64,000 bases of DNA from Metopolophium dirhodum (taxonomy: Eukaryota > Arthropoda > Insecta > Hemiptera > Aphididae): NCBI RefSeq assembly GCF_019925205.1, contig NC_083568.1, forward strand, positions 30,688,393 through 30,752,392, written 5' to 3'. The position numbers and the translations under genes were made by a program. Below are positions 25,315-36,345 of the stretch, piece by piece. The notes below the pieces were generated by a model. It saw only the letters and a list, made by a program, of their open reading frames with translations, was not told where the DNA came from and made no database searches. Each line of letters starts with the position of its first letter. The first letter of the stretch is position 1.

Positions 25315-25939
25315 CAGGGCTTGAAACCGATTGAAATAATTTCGGTTTCGGTTTCGATTTTGTATACCAGTTTTTAATTTTTTCGATTTCGGTTTCAATT
25401 TTTCAATACGGGTATTAGGAAATGTTGGTTTCGGTTTCGATTATGTTTACCGGTTTTGAAATTTCACGATTTCGGTTTCAACTTAGCAGTACCGGTATTA
25501 AGAAATCTTGGTTTCGGTTTCGGTTTTGAATACCGGTTTCGGTTTTGTATACCGGTTTTCAGTTTTTTTTTGCAAATAATTAAATGGTTATCAACATTTT
25601 AAACATGATCTCAATTATATTATGTGTATTAATTATGTGTATTAATTATGCGTATTAATGGAGTTCACATATTTAAAAACACGTCAATTACAAAACAAAT
25701 AACGATTTCCAATTTTTTCAGATTTTGGTTTTGAATTTAATACCGGTTTCCAATTGTTTACGGTTTTGATTTTGAATTTAATACCGGTATCCAATTTTTT
25801 TCGGTTTCGGTTTTAAATTATAATACCGATATCCAATTTTTTCTGGTTTTGGTTTTAACTTGAATACCGGTATCCAATTTTTTTTGGTTTCAGTTTTAAA
25901 ACGGTTTATACCGGTTTCTGAAATCGGTTTCAAGCCATG
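25315..25939. mobile_element. hAT-type element filled with an ACCGGTTTCGG word array
   Basis: It begins CAGGGCTTGAAACCGATT and ends AATCGGTTTCAAGCCATG, a 15-bp inverted match. Flanks AAAATAAC and AAAAAAAC agree at 7 of 8 positions. Almost the whole interior is a degenerate array of TTTCGGTTT and ACCGGTTT words. No ORF. Confidence 0.7.
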
Positions 25940-26363
25940 AAAAAAACTGAAAATTCAAAAAATAACGGTAACCGAAAAACACTCAGTGTAGACGGTACCA
26001 TACAAATGAATGTAATGTTGTGCCCGACGGACACGCATCGTCGCTACTAAACCGCAATAGCGCGTGGTTTATTTCAGACCGATTTCGGACGGTTCGGAGA
26101 ATCGGTCTAGTCTGGCCCCGATAATGCCGTTCATATGTTAATTATAGATGTCGCGGTCGTTTACCGATCGGCAACCGATTATCGGTCGCCGACAAAACGC
26201 ATAGTCTGATCAAGCACTAATTGCTAAGCGATCCCGACCACTACTATTTGAGCTATTACACCCAGCTTGTCCTCCATATTTCTAGGACTTGGGTGTTAGT
26301 GGCGTAAAGAAACTAAGTTGGTGTCCGGGCGCGCGTATTATTATTGTACGCTCCCGGCCCGCA
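25940..26363. other. G+C-richer unassigned DNA
   Basis: This contains several short inverted words (CCGATCGG, ACCGATT) but no ORF or element boundary that I can support. Confidence 0.5.
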
Positions 26364-26888
26364 CAATAATTAAACTCTTTAATGATAGAAAGGGTCCAAC
26401 GGACATTTTTATCATTTGCTGCTTTTTCACTAAAAATACACTGTCCTCCTCATGATTACAAACCTGTTAGTATAGCTTTAAGTTTATATAGTCTTGGTGA
26501 TCGTAGACGTAGTACTTATAAAACATTTTTAAAAAAGCTTTTATCTGACGTTATTGATTGCCATGCCCTACTCTCTCAATTAAGCTTTAAAGTTCCACCA
26601 CGTCTGACTACATATACTCCTTAATTTTTAATTCCATTTTCTTCTTCTAATTACTTAGGCAACTCTCCAATAAACCGTCTTATGCGGATTGCTAATGAAG
26701 ACCCCACTTTCAATTATCCTTAATAACACTGTTCAATTGGGTCTTCGCTAATATTATTTCAAACTCTATTTATTTGTTTATTTATTATATTTGTTATTTA
26801 TTCATGTTAATTTATTGTTAAATTACTATTATATCACTTTTTGTTTTGGGCCCAAGCCTGTATCTTATTAAAAATAAAATAAAAAAAT
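26364..26888 (+). pseudogene. Jockey-type LINE, 3' end fragment
   Basis: An 80-codon frame from 26382 contains IERVQRTFLSF and a following HDYKPVSIALSLYSLGDRRR, and ends in VPPRLTTYTP. This is the C-terminal pattern of Jockey-clade reverse transcriptase ORFs. It is related to the fragments at 28700-29640 and 60947-61330. An A-rich 3' tail ends near 26888. The 5' part is missing. Confidence 0.7.
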
Positions 26889-26929
26889 AGGAAAGGGGGC
26901 CCCATGGACGCACTTAACACTCCACATAT

Positions 26930-27076
26930 AAGATTCTATCAAATATCCTGTTAATCCGGTTGAGACCATACGCCTATAACATCATAGGAGAATATTAGAG
27001 TGGTTTTATGTCAGGTAGATCAACAATATTCACGCTAAAACAAATAATAGAAAGACACTACAAATTTATTAAGCCT
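26930..27076 (+). pseudogene. Reverse transcriptase fragment of another LINE
   Basis: One frame with a single stop reads a conserved finger-region motif: LRPYAYNIIGEY, then GFMSGRST and IFTLKQIIERHYKF. This is the pattern of RT block 2a/3 in RTE/CR1-like elements. Only about 49 codons survive. Confidence 0.6.
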
Positions 27077-27271
27077 CAAAAAAAAAATAATATATTTTTT
27101 TTTATTATATAGGTTGCTTTAAGTTACAAAAAATAAAATAGTTTTTATGATCGGATATAATTTTAGACCCGTATTTTATATTTTATATTTGGCCCAAACC
27201 ATACAATTTAGTAAAAATTATATACCTAACGGTAATATGCACATCATAAACACCGTAATAATTACGTACGC

Positions 27272-27361
27272 ACCCGTGTAGCTCCGTGTTCTTCTGAGCA
27301 TACAATTTACCATGTTACGCACTTATAAGACGGAGACAACACATGCGGGTATCACGTCCTT
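27272..27361. repeat. Right-end fragment of a TTAA MITE
   Basis: It shares TTACGCACTTATAAGACGGA and GGAGACAACACATGCGGGTA with the MITE ends at 33330 and 46755, and ends ACGTCCTT followed by TTAA. The left half is gone. Confidence 0.65.
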
Positions 27362-27383
27362 TTAAACACCTTTATATATAATG

Positions 27384-27928
27384 CAAGGCTGTACAAGTTA
27401 ATGATTTTCTTTTAACTCAGTTAAGTTTAGTTAATATGTTCCAATAGCAAAAAGTTAAAAGTTAAAAGTTAATTTAACTATAGGTTCACTCGGTTAATTT
27501 AAAAGTTATTTTACACTTTTTATTAAGTTAAAAAAAGTTAATTTGTTTTTACAATGCTAGAGTACTTAATTTTTTTCGAACCCAAAACTAAATTATAGAC
27601 TATAGTGTTTATACTGTATACAGTATTTCCATACAAGTTAGATTCGAATGATATACAATTTTAATTTTAAACAATTCACGGTAAATATTTTTTGACATGG
27701 AAACGAAACAGACTGAAATGGTGAAATATAATTAAATTAAAAACAAAATAAATTAACTTAACTTATTTCTCAAAATGAAAAATTAATTCGTTAATTCCAC
27801 GTTAATTAAAAAAGAAATTTAGTAAGTTAACAGTTAACAATTAACAGTTCAGTTAATTAAAAGCCAAAAGTAACTATTTAAGTTAAAAAGTTTAAATAAA
27901 TTTAATGCGTAAATTCCCCCTAGCCTCG
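27384..27928. mobile_element. hAT-type element with GTTAA word array
   Basis: It begins CAAGGCTGTACAAGTTAATG and ends CCCTAGCCTCG, with a perfect 8-bp duplication ATATAATG (27376-27383 and 27929-27936). The interior is dominated by AAGTTAA and TTAACT words in both orientations. Confidence 0.8.
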
Positions 27929-27942
27929 ATATAATGTGTTTA

Positions 27943-28600
27943 ACAAAAGTTAAATTAATTCTGTTCATCTGTATAGCTTTAAATATTGTATCTGTAAAAA
28001 TATTGCTGATACATTTTTGAACAAGTAATGATATAATAGATTAAAATATTTAAACACATATATTCTATAATACTACAAAAATACAAAAATTAAGATAATT
28101 TTATTTTACACATTACATTTACTTAAATATTATATACAACAATTTAAAAATAATTATCAATACAAATGGGGTATGGTCTGATGACAAAAAAATTGTTTTT
28201 CAAGTATTAATTTCAATAAGTTTAATTTATAATCCTTATTCACACACACGTGACAAGAGAAACAAGTTTGTTACAAAAGTTAAATTAATTCTGTTCATTT
28301 TTATAGCTTTAAATATCGTATTTGTAAAAATATTACTGATACAATTTTGAACAAGTAATGATATAATAGATTGAAATACTTAGACATATATTCTATAATA
28401 CTACAAAACATACAAAAAATCAAGATAATTTTATTTTACAAATTACATTTACTTAAATATTATATATAACAATTTAAAAATAATTATCAATACAATGGGG
28501 TATGGTCTGATGACAAAAAAATTGTTTTCCAAATATTAATTTCAATAAGTTTAATTTAAAATCCTTATCCACACACACGTGACAGGAGCAACAGGTTTTT
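27943..28600. repeat. Tandem duplication, 330-bp unit
   Basis: Two copies start with ACAAAAGTTAAATTAATTCT at 27943 and 28273. Both end in an ACACACACGTGACA segment. They differ at scattered positions and by small indels, so the duplication is not recent. Confidence 0.85.
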
Positions 28601-28699
28601 TAAAATCAACAAAGAGAAAAACAATTATAAAACTACTGGGTGGTCTGTACCACAGGATTAAACCAAGTATCACAATATATACATGAAACCAGCTTTATT

Positions 28700-30241
28700 T
28701 AAAAAAAATATAAAATGTCCAGTATACAATACAATTATTAGATAATAGGGTTAATAATAATAACAATAATGCCTAATATTTAGTACAATTAAAAATTTTT
28801 TCTAAGTCTACAGATTAAGAAATTAAAAACTAATAATAACATAGCAGGGTTTTATGATTGTGAAGGGTGTTTGTTTGCAAGACGCATAACGCGGTGAATT
28901 AAGGTGGTTACGAGCGTAGTTTGTGGCGTGTAGCTGGACTGAGAATGGAATAAAGTTTCGTAGGAGCGTGAAGGGACTTTGAAATTTACTTGTGATATAA
29001 AGTGTTGCTATTGGGTGGCTTCTTTTTTCACGCGTCGCATGTCAAATTAATTAATGTATATCCGCATACATGCTTATTGTAAATTTAAATTACAGATTGT
29101 ATGTTTTAAAATAAAGTTTAAAAAAAAAAAAAAAAACTTGTGATGGAAGAGATATGGGGCATAAATGTAATCAATAATAAACTCATTCAAACGTTAACAG
29201 ACACTCTTCTGTCAACTAAGGAGCTAAAACCAAGGTAGTGTAGGCGATTCGAATAACCATGCCGAAGATTTTGAATACCTAGGGCATGACCTACAAAAGA
29301 TAGGAAACGGCGTTGACCGGGTTCTAACTTGGAGGCATTGTGTACTATGCGTCCCATAACACTGAAGAATATTCAAAAGTTGAACGCTCCAACAAAAAAT
29401 AGCTTTCAGAGGCATTTAAAGATGAAACTAGTACACGACGTGCTTTATAAAACCCATAACTTTAAATGCTTTGCTGCATACAGACTCGATGTGTAGGTGG
29501 AGGTCAATAATAGGTGTTAATGTAATATCCAGGTCCTTTGTGTGTCGAAGGTTTAAATGGTACGAGCGTATTTAGGGCATTATTTATAAAAACAACCGGT
29601 GTTCATTGCAGAAAACCAGATCAGTGAGTTTGTTACACTATTTATTTGGAAGAAGTTCGAGAGGACAAATGATTCAGAAATGCGGTGTATTCTTGAGCCA
29701 GTTGGAAAAATATAAGAGAAACCATATTTATCATTTGATCAAGAGATATTAAGAAATTTGAAATCACCACAAAATATGAAAACACTATTAGAGTTCAAGC
29801 CGATGACCAAATTTTACGGCTGTTGGATAGGATTCATTAAGAATATGGGGTAAAGTAAACTAAGCTAGGCTCAAACTTAATATTATTAAATACAAATTTT
29901 ACAAACAATTGTTCAATATTTTTTAGAGTATTTATTAATAAGTTAGATAAGACATATATGCAGATTGCTAAGAGAACGCCCCTACCTCTACAGTAATCAC
30001 TAGGAGGATTATTTCCATCTAATCGATATACAACATAGTTGATTTGACGTTCGGTTTCATGAATATTATCCCAAAGCCAAGTCTCAGACCGACAAATAAA
30101 AATAAAATTGAAGTCAAAAGATTTAAATACAAAAGAGTTAAGATTAATTCTTATAAATATAGTTTTGGTAATATCCAAGATAAATATCAGTAGCGAGACG
30201 TTGAGTTGGAGTTGAGATGAATTGTTGAAGTGTTCAGGCAT
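28700..30241 (-). pseudogene. Jockey-type LINE with reverse-transcriptase core deleted
   Basis: Reading on the minus strand, 30130-29837 gives an APE-type endonuclease part (SETWL, later a YRLDGN-like stretch, CRGRGVLL and NIEQLFVKFVFNN). Then 29640-29580 gives the endonuclease end (LTDLVFCNE). After that comes the RT thumb and C-terminus: DLDITLTPIIDLHLHIESVC, then QRRFLSFVGHALGI and, beyond a retroposed insertion, PFSVQLHATNYARNH. The catalytic RT segment with the YADD region is absent. There are many frameshifts. The element is interrupted at 28997-29135. Confidence 0.75.
28997..29135 (+). mobile_element. Short polyadenylated retroposed insert
   Basis: This 139-bp segment carries an AATAAAG signal and a poly(A) tail of about 17. 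Perfect 9-bp duplications ACTTGTGAT flank it (28988-28996 and 29136-29144), the hallmarks of LINE-mediated retroposition of a polyadenylated RNA. The source transcript is not recognised. Confidence 0.8.
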
Positions 30242-30474
30242 GAGACTGGGTCATAGTTGATCCCAGAACCCCCATGAAGTACTTTTTACCGTGGTTTCAC
30301 AAGGCGAGGAATCCCGTTGATGAGTCTGATGTTATGGTCAGTTTCACCAGCCTGTTCACAAAGGTCCAACTCCTGACAATAATATACAGTCTGATTAAAG
30401 TAATAGTAAAAACAGTAGTTGATCACCTCTGAACCAATTATAGCTATTTTTAAATAGTTGTTTCATTTTTATGG

Positions 30475-32485
30475 CTATACGCCAAAATGTATCCTTGTGT
30501 GCTTTTTTAAATAATCAACTCGAGAAAAAACTTCATCACAGAGATGACATTTATATGGCTTTTCGCCAGTGTGTATTCTCATATGGGTTTTTAAATTTGC
30601 TGAGTGAGAAAACGCTTGTTTACATACATGACATTTATAAGGCTTTTCACCGGTATGTGTCCTTGTATGCCTTGTTAAATTTGATGCTAGAGTAAACGCC
30701 TTACTACAGATAACACATATAAATGACTTTTCTTCGGTATGTATTTTCTTATGGGTTTTTAAATTTGCTGCATGGGCAAACGCTAGTGGACATGTATCAC
30801 ATTTATAGGGTTTATCTCCAGTATGTATCCTTGTATGCACTGTTAAATGTTCTGCTTTAGAAAATCTTTTATCACAGATCTCACATCTAAACGGCTTTTC
30901 TCCAGTATGTATTCTTGTATGGGTTTTTAAATTTGCTGTATGAGAAAACGCTTTTTTACATACATTACATTTATAGGGCTTTTCGCCGGTATGTGTTCTC
31001 ATATGGATTTGTATTCTTGTTTTATGAGAAAACGCTTGTTTACATATATCACATTCGAATGGCTTTTCACCAGAATGTATCATTGTATGCTTTTTTAAAT
31101 ATCCTTTAACAGAAAATGATTGATCGCAGATTTGACATTTATATGGCTTCATAGTAGTATGTATCCTTGTATGCTGTGATAAATTATTTATTTGATAAAA
31201 TCTTTTATCACAAATAAGACATTTATAAGGCTTTTCATCAGCATGTGTCTTTTTATGCTTTTTTAATTCTGATATATGATAAAATCTTTTATAACAGATA
31301 TCACATTTATGAGGTTTTATTCCGCTATGTGTCTTTGTATGACATTTTAAAGTTGATGATTTAGAAAAACTTTTATCACAGATATCACATGTATATGGCC
31401 TTTCACCTGTATGTACCCTAGTATGACTTTTTAAAATCTGTGCTTGAGAAAACCCTCTATCACAGATATCACATCTGTAGGGCTTTTCTCCTGTATGTAT
31501 TCTTGTATGCGATGTTAAACTTGACGCTGTGGTAAACCTTTTATCACAGATATTACACCTATATGGCTTTACTCCAGAATGTACCCAAGAATGATTTCTT
31601 AAACTGCCTGGATGAGAAAACGATTGATGACAGACATCACATGTAAATGGCTTTTCTCCAGTGTGTATCCTTGTATGTGCTGTCAAATTTGATGTATTAT
31701 AAAATCCTTTATTACAGACATCACATGTATAAGGCTTTACTTCGCTATGTGTCTTTAAATGATTTTTTAAATATTTAGAAAGAGAAAACAATTTATCACA
31801 GATATCACATTTAAATGGTTTTTCACCAGTATGTAACCTTGTATGGTTTTTTAAATCTGATGCTTGATAAAATTCTTTATAACAGGTAAGACATTTAAAT
31901 GGTTTTACACCAGTATGTATCCTCATATGCACTGTTAAATTTGATGCAATAGCAAACCTTTTTTCACAGATATCACATTTATATGGCTTTTCGCCAGTAT
32001 GTGTCCTTGTATGTTTTTGTAAACCTACTGCAAGAGAAAACCCTTTATCGCAGATACCACATTTATACGGCTTTTCATTATTATGAAGCATTATGTGAAT
32101 TTTCAAATATGATTTACTATAATATGATTTATGACAAATAGCACAAATGAATGATTCTTCTCTTTTAATGATATGAATCTTCACGTGTCTTCTCAAATTT
32201 GCTTTTGAATTAAATGATTTATCGCAGTTATTGCATTTGTAATGATGATCTCCATTTTGTAATATCTTATCAACCAGAAATTTACTCAAATTTGAAAATT
32301 CATTATTACAAACATTGAATGTTAAAGGCTTTTTCCTTAAGTTAGAATCATTACAAATAATGATTTCCGAAGAGTGACTATCGTTAAGCACTTCTCCTTC
32401 AAATGCAAAACAATCAATAAAATCTTTTTCGACTTTTATATTGGTTTCGATTGCGTTTACTTTTTCTTCAGTACTACATACAGAT
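30475..32485 (-). CDS. C2H2 zinc-finger protein, terminal coding exon with 21 fingers
   Basis: The exon opens after a TATATTTTAG acceptor on the minus strand and reads 669 codons to the TAA/TGA at 30475-30477. Its first 90 or so residues are acidic and include IKVEKDF, then a degenerate finger-like VCNNEF segment. Twenty-one tandem C2H2 fingers follow (the first begins YKCNNCDKSF, the last ends LKKHTRIH), nearly all joined by TGEKP-type linkers. Such proteins bind DNA in the nucleus and often act as transcription regulators. No KRAB, ZAD or BTB domain is visible here. The exon lacks an ATG before the first finger block. It is phase-compatible with the exon at 48663-48868, which completes a 738-residue protein. 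No polyadenylation signal is obvious before the LINE relic downstream. Confidence 0.9.
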
Positions 32486-32924
32486 CTAAAATATATAATT
32501 ATTTTTAAAATTTATATTATTTAAAAATTGAGAATTATTTAATTTCGTTCATAAAACAAATATATAAATACTACGCAAAATCAATGAGACTTTTTGGTTT
32601 AAATTGTATGAGATGAACATTAAAACTATTTAATATAAAATGATTTTACATAATTGACTAACAATATTGGTCATATATTAAAATCTCCAAATGTGTTAGT
32701 GTAGTTGATCATTGCATTCATAAAATAAAAATATATTAAATAATTAAATTTAAAATATTGTAAATTATTAATGTATTTTACATATACTGTTTAAAGAAAA
32801 CATATTACATTGAGTATTCTTAATTAAGTATTTCTTTTTAGTAAACAATTCAACCTTATACACCCGAATAATAGGTATAGGTTGTTTTTTAATTATTTTT
32901 TTTAATTATTATTCAACTTAAGCC
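32486..32924. other. Intronic A+T-rich DNA
   Basis: Immediately upstream, on the minus strand, of the zinc-finger exon acceptor. No further exon could be supported. Confidence 0.5.
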
Positions 32925-33124
32925 CGACAACTATGGCCATTAGCTGTTAGTAGGTTTTTTAGTAGGTTTGTTACTGTAGAGTATGGTTGGTTAGAACACG
33001 TGTGTATATGAGGCAAGGGTCTATCACTAGTGCCCGAGTGGTCACCCATCCGGAAACCAGTGGCACTAGCCGATGCTTGACTTTAAAACTGAAGCCAGCC
33101 ACTGTGCCACACTAGGCCACTTAT
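32925..33124 (-). mobile_element. Possible 5S-derived SINE
   Basis: On the minus strand, AAGCATCGGCTAGTGCC followed by GGATGGGTGACCACTCGGG follows the internal promoter end of 5S rRNA (AAGCA.CG...GGATGGGTGACC). A unique A+T-richer body of about 100 bp follows. That is the plan of 5S-derived (SINE3) elements. No target duplication or tail was resolved. Confidence 0.4.
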
Positions 33125-33329
33125 ATAAGTTAATATATACCGATTATAGCAATAGTAAAGGAAATTGAAATTTTTCTAAAATCAATCTAAACTTAAACCA
33201 TGGTTGAAATATACAAGGTTATTGCACATTTACCCGTTATCAATCAAAAATTTGATGACAAAAACAAAACTAGCAGCGTTAAAGCAAATAATAAACAAGT
33301 ATATTTGAGTGGGAATTTGAATTTGTCAA

Positions 33330-33692
33330 GAGGACGTCGCACCCGCATATGTTGTCTCCGTCTTAAACGTGTACAACATACCAAATTAATACGCTCAGCA
33401 GAGACGTTTAGCCCCGTCAATTTTAAAATTGGAGTGAATCTTATAAAATTTAAAGTTAAGAATGTTATCTAGGGCATCTCATCGGCTCTTTGTTATATTT
33501 CAGTTTTAAAGTGAATTATGAGTATTTTAAAATTGTAAATTGTTTATACGTCTTTTAATGCTCATAACTCGATTTCAAATTAAAATTTAACAGTTTTAAA
33601 ATTATCGGGGCTAAACGTGATCTGCTGAGCGTAATATTTGCTTTGTCGTACACGTGTAAGACGGAGACAACATGTGCGGGTGCGACGTCCTC
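33330..33692. mobile_element. Palindromic TTAA MITE (363 bp)
   Basis: The inverted ends GAGGACGTCGCACCCGCA and the following TTGTCTCCGTCTTA blocks pair across nearly the whole length. The right flank is TTAA (33693-33696); the left is TCAA (33326-33329), one substitution away. The terminal GAGGACG matches the 5.4-kb element. Confidence 0.8.
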
Positions 33693-33695
33693 TTA

Positions 33696-33925
33696 AGCCG
33701 GGATTACAAGTCGCGAGGAGCGAAGAGCATGTTATACCGCGCACATTAAACCTGACACGCCTTTAGATTGGATAAGACATGTCGCGCCAATTTTCCTTTG
33801 ACGCGAGATACAGACACCGACAATTGTCGGAGAGACGCGCCGCGTTACAAACTTTGCCACACAACATCAATCAGACGGCGCTATACCGCTCCACACTCTA
33901 CACGAGGCGCTTTGTAATTCCGGCT
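33696..33925. mobile_element. Harbinger-type MITE abutting the TTAA MITE
   Basis: The inverted ends begin AGCCGGGATTACAAG and finish CTTTGTAATTCCGGCT, flanked by TTA (33693-33695 and 33926-33928), the 3-bp duplication of PIF/Harbinger elements. It appears to have used the TTA within the neighbour's TTAA as its target. G+C-rich interior, no transposase. Confidence 0.7.
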
Positions 33926-34170
33926 TTAGCTTTTGTCAGCAAATTTTTGATGATAAGAAAAATTTATATTTTTGATATTCCTTTACAAAACCATTTTGTT
34001 TTTAATGATAACAATCCGAGTTAATATGCAATAATCTGTATATTTCAACAAAATATGGGGAGGGGAGTCGTGCTTATTTTCAGTTATGGAGTTTCGTCTA
34101 CAACAATTTGTCCAATATTTTTGAATGCTATCGTTTTTAATTTTTAACTTGTTGATTTTTAAGAAAAAAA

Positions 34171-34557
34171 GTGAGCAAGTGGATGTCACTTAGCTGTACA
34201 ATAGGTTACAAGTGGGTCACTGTAATGGATGTTGTTCAATTTGAATTCAATGATATAACATCGTTGTATATACGAAAACGATTTTGAGCGAAAATGGTCA
34301 GTCAGCCTATGATATATTACTAAGTATATTTGATGATATTAGTTTGAGTAAAATAATGTATTAACCTATTTACGTGGAATCTTGTTTTAAATTTTCAATC
34401 CTTAGCTATAAAAGTTGAAAATTTTATAAATAACTACAAAATAATTATTCAATTTTAAATTTGATACATTTTGTCAAAATTCTAACTTAAAATGCTTATA
34501 AAAAAAATGTTGCCAATGTATTTTTAATATTTTTCAACTGCTATTGTAACAATGTAT
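34171..34557 (+). repeat. Interspersed repeat family, 5' part of one copy
   Basis: It matches 36352-36740 closely, starting GTGGATGTCACTTAGCTGTA and including TGGGTCACTGTAATGGATG. It is cut at 34557 by the gypsy LTR; the copy at 36352 continues past that point. Confidence 0.8.
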
Positions 34558-34840
34558 TGTTGTGTATGCCAATGTTACTTTCTGCTTAAATAGTTAAATG
34601 TTTCATATTCGTAATAATAGGACAACGAAGCAAATGAGCTGAGGCAGCACTTAGTAAAATAATCAAATAAGCACCACAGCAGAGGGACAGTGTGAGTCCT
34701 CGAGCGAGGCCTGTATGTTTGTAAGCGGTCCATCGAGACTCGTATTTTTGTGTGTTTGTTTTATGTTTAATAAAGTTATTTAATAGTGTGAATATTGTCA
34801 TCGATTATTTTGTGTACCATCGAGAGATAGGTATACGACA
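34558..34840 (+). mobile_element. Ty3/gypsy 5' LTR
   Basis: A 283-bp unit begins TGTTGTGTATGCC, has AATAAA near 34770 and ends ACGACA. It is directly followed by a tRNA primer-binding site, so it is a 5' LTR. A partial LTR of the same family lies at 45292-45440. Confidence 0.8.
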
Positions 34841-34841
34841 G

Positions 34842-34858
34842 TGGCGCCCAACGGGGTT
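34842..34858 (+). other. Primer-binding site of the gypsy element
   Basis: TGGCGCCCAACGGGG, one base after the LTR end, matches the tRNA 3'-end complement used by many gypsy-type elements to prime minus-strand DNA. Confidence 0.75.
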
Positions 34859-35636
34859 CTTATTCACGGCCGGAGACATTTTTTTACTGTGCGTGTGGCT
34901 TGGTACCTCAACCTTGGCACCTTTTAATTTTTTTTTCAAGTTTTTATGTACGTAAAGTATTTAGTGTTTTTTTTACAAGTTAAAATAAAAGACCTTTTTG
35001 TGCGTGTTTTTGGGTACAGGAGTATCCCAGAACGCAATTGTGTGTGTGTATACCGAGTGCGAGCAACACATACGCATTCGATTTTGCTCACTGAAAAGAC
35101 GACGCTTGTACCGCGTGAGTACAATATTTGGCTAACCATGCGTCTACAGTTCACACGTACACGCCAAGGTGAGCAACGATTTGTAATGTACATATATATT
35201 AATATTAGGATTGTAGAATAGGTTTTTTTTTACAATTTAAATAGGATTTATTTTTGTATTAGTTTAATTTTCTTTCGTCTTTTAAAACTGTATTTAGTTT
35301 ATTTCTGAAATTATTAAAATATTTTAATTTTAAATTTTTAAATTATCCAAAAATTAAGTAGGTAGTTAGCGTTAAGTATAAACAGATTAATAAAAATCAA
35401 CCTCCTTTAATAAAATAAATTTCTTTAGACAACTCATAAATTCAATTAAATCTTAATGTGATATGAATGGCGAAGAACTTAAAGCCTTAGGATCAAAAAT
35501 TACTAAATTAACAGATATTTATTCCCATAAAAAAAACAGAACTTGTTGACCTATAGCAAATAAAAAATAAAAAACTAAAATGGAAAAAATGATAATAAAA
35601 CCTGACAGTTTTTCCAGGCAAGGGGACATAAAAACA
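34859..35636 (+). pseudogene. Gypsy leader and broken gag start
   Basis: An untranslated leader of about 600 bp precedes an ATG at 35467. The frame begins MNGEELKALGSKITKLTDI, soon hits frameshifts and stops, and ends with an IIKPDSFSRQGDIK-like segment before mitochondrial sequence begins. No pol region survives nearby. Confidence 0.5.
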
Positions 35637-36062
35637 TATTTATGTTTTAATTTATCTCATATTTTTATAATATAAAAATTAATAAAAAAATATGAAAAGT
35701 AAATTGTTGTAAAAATTTGACTTGTTGAAATAAAAGGATATTCAACTGGTTGTATACCAATTCAAGTCAATATGAAAAATGTTATAATAAAAATTCAAAA
35801 TATAATTTTATTTATTTCTTAAAAAGTTTTAATAAAATTAAAATTGATAACATTAAAGCAATAACTCCTCCTAATTTGTTAGGGATTGCTCGTAAAGTTG
35901 AATATGAATATAAAAAATATCATTCTGGTTGAATATGGTTAGGTGTAATTATTAAATTTGCTATATCAAAATTATTATGATAATTTAATAAATAAGGAAA
36001 AATTAAAGTTAAGATAAAAAATATTCATATAAATATAATTAATCCAATTAAATCGATTTAAT
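35637..36062 (-). pseudogene. NUMT: cytochrome b fragment
   Basis: On the minus strand, reading TGA as Trp and ATA as Met, the sequence gives the C-terminal part of cytochrome b: a DLIGL start, then HIQPEWYFLYSYSTLR and IPNKLGGVIALMLSI. After an internal deletion and frame change it continues LTWIGMQPVEYPFIS to the C-terminus. Nuclear code would stop repeatedly. It is therefore a mitochondrial insertion now joined to the gypsy gag fragment. Confidence 0.85.
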
Positions 36063-36345
36063 ATGTTCGAACATCATAACTACAATAAAATATAAACTAT
36101 ATAATCTCTTATACTTCCTCAAAAAAAATCCATTTCACACGACTAAAATCGAATTTATCAATATACTAAATTAACTCAATAAGCTAGACCATAATTTTAT
36201 TCTAGCACTATTATTCGCAAAACCATGAACAGATTCTTCATTATAATATATTTTATATGAAAAGCATTACCCAAGGGCCAAGAAAAAGCTACCGACAAAA
36301 AAAACCTACTAATGTGGTTCCACTTATAAAATCAATTTCATAAAA
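36063..36345. other. Unassigned segment between NUMT and repeat
   Basis: On the minus strand one frame stays open for about 24 codons (YNEESVHGFANNSARIKLWS), then stops. It may be further mitochondrial or gypsy debris; I could not identify it. Confidence 0.3.

Noticed and set aside
30471..31109. Plus-strand ORFs across the zinc-finger exon
   Set aside because: They are antisense shadows of the tandem finger repeats, with the same periodic text.
35750..35932. Plus-strand ORF over the NUMT
   Set aside because: It is antisense to the cytochrome b reading, which explains the sequence fully.
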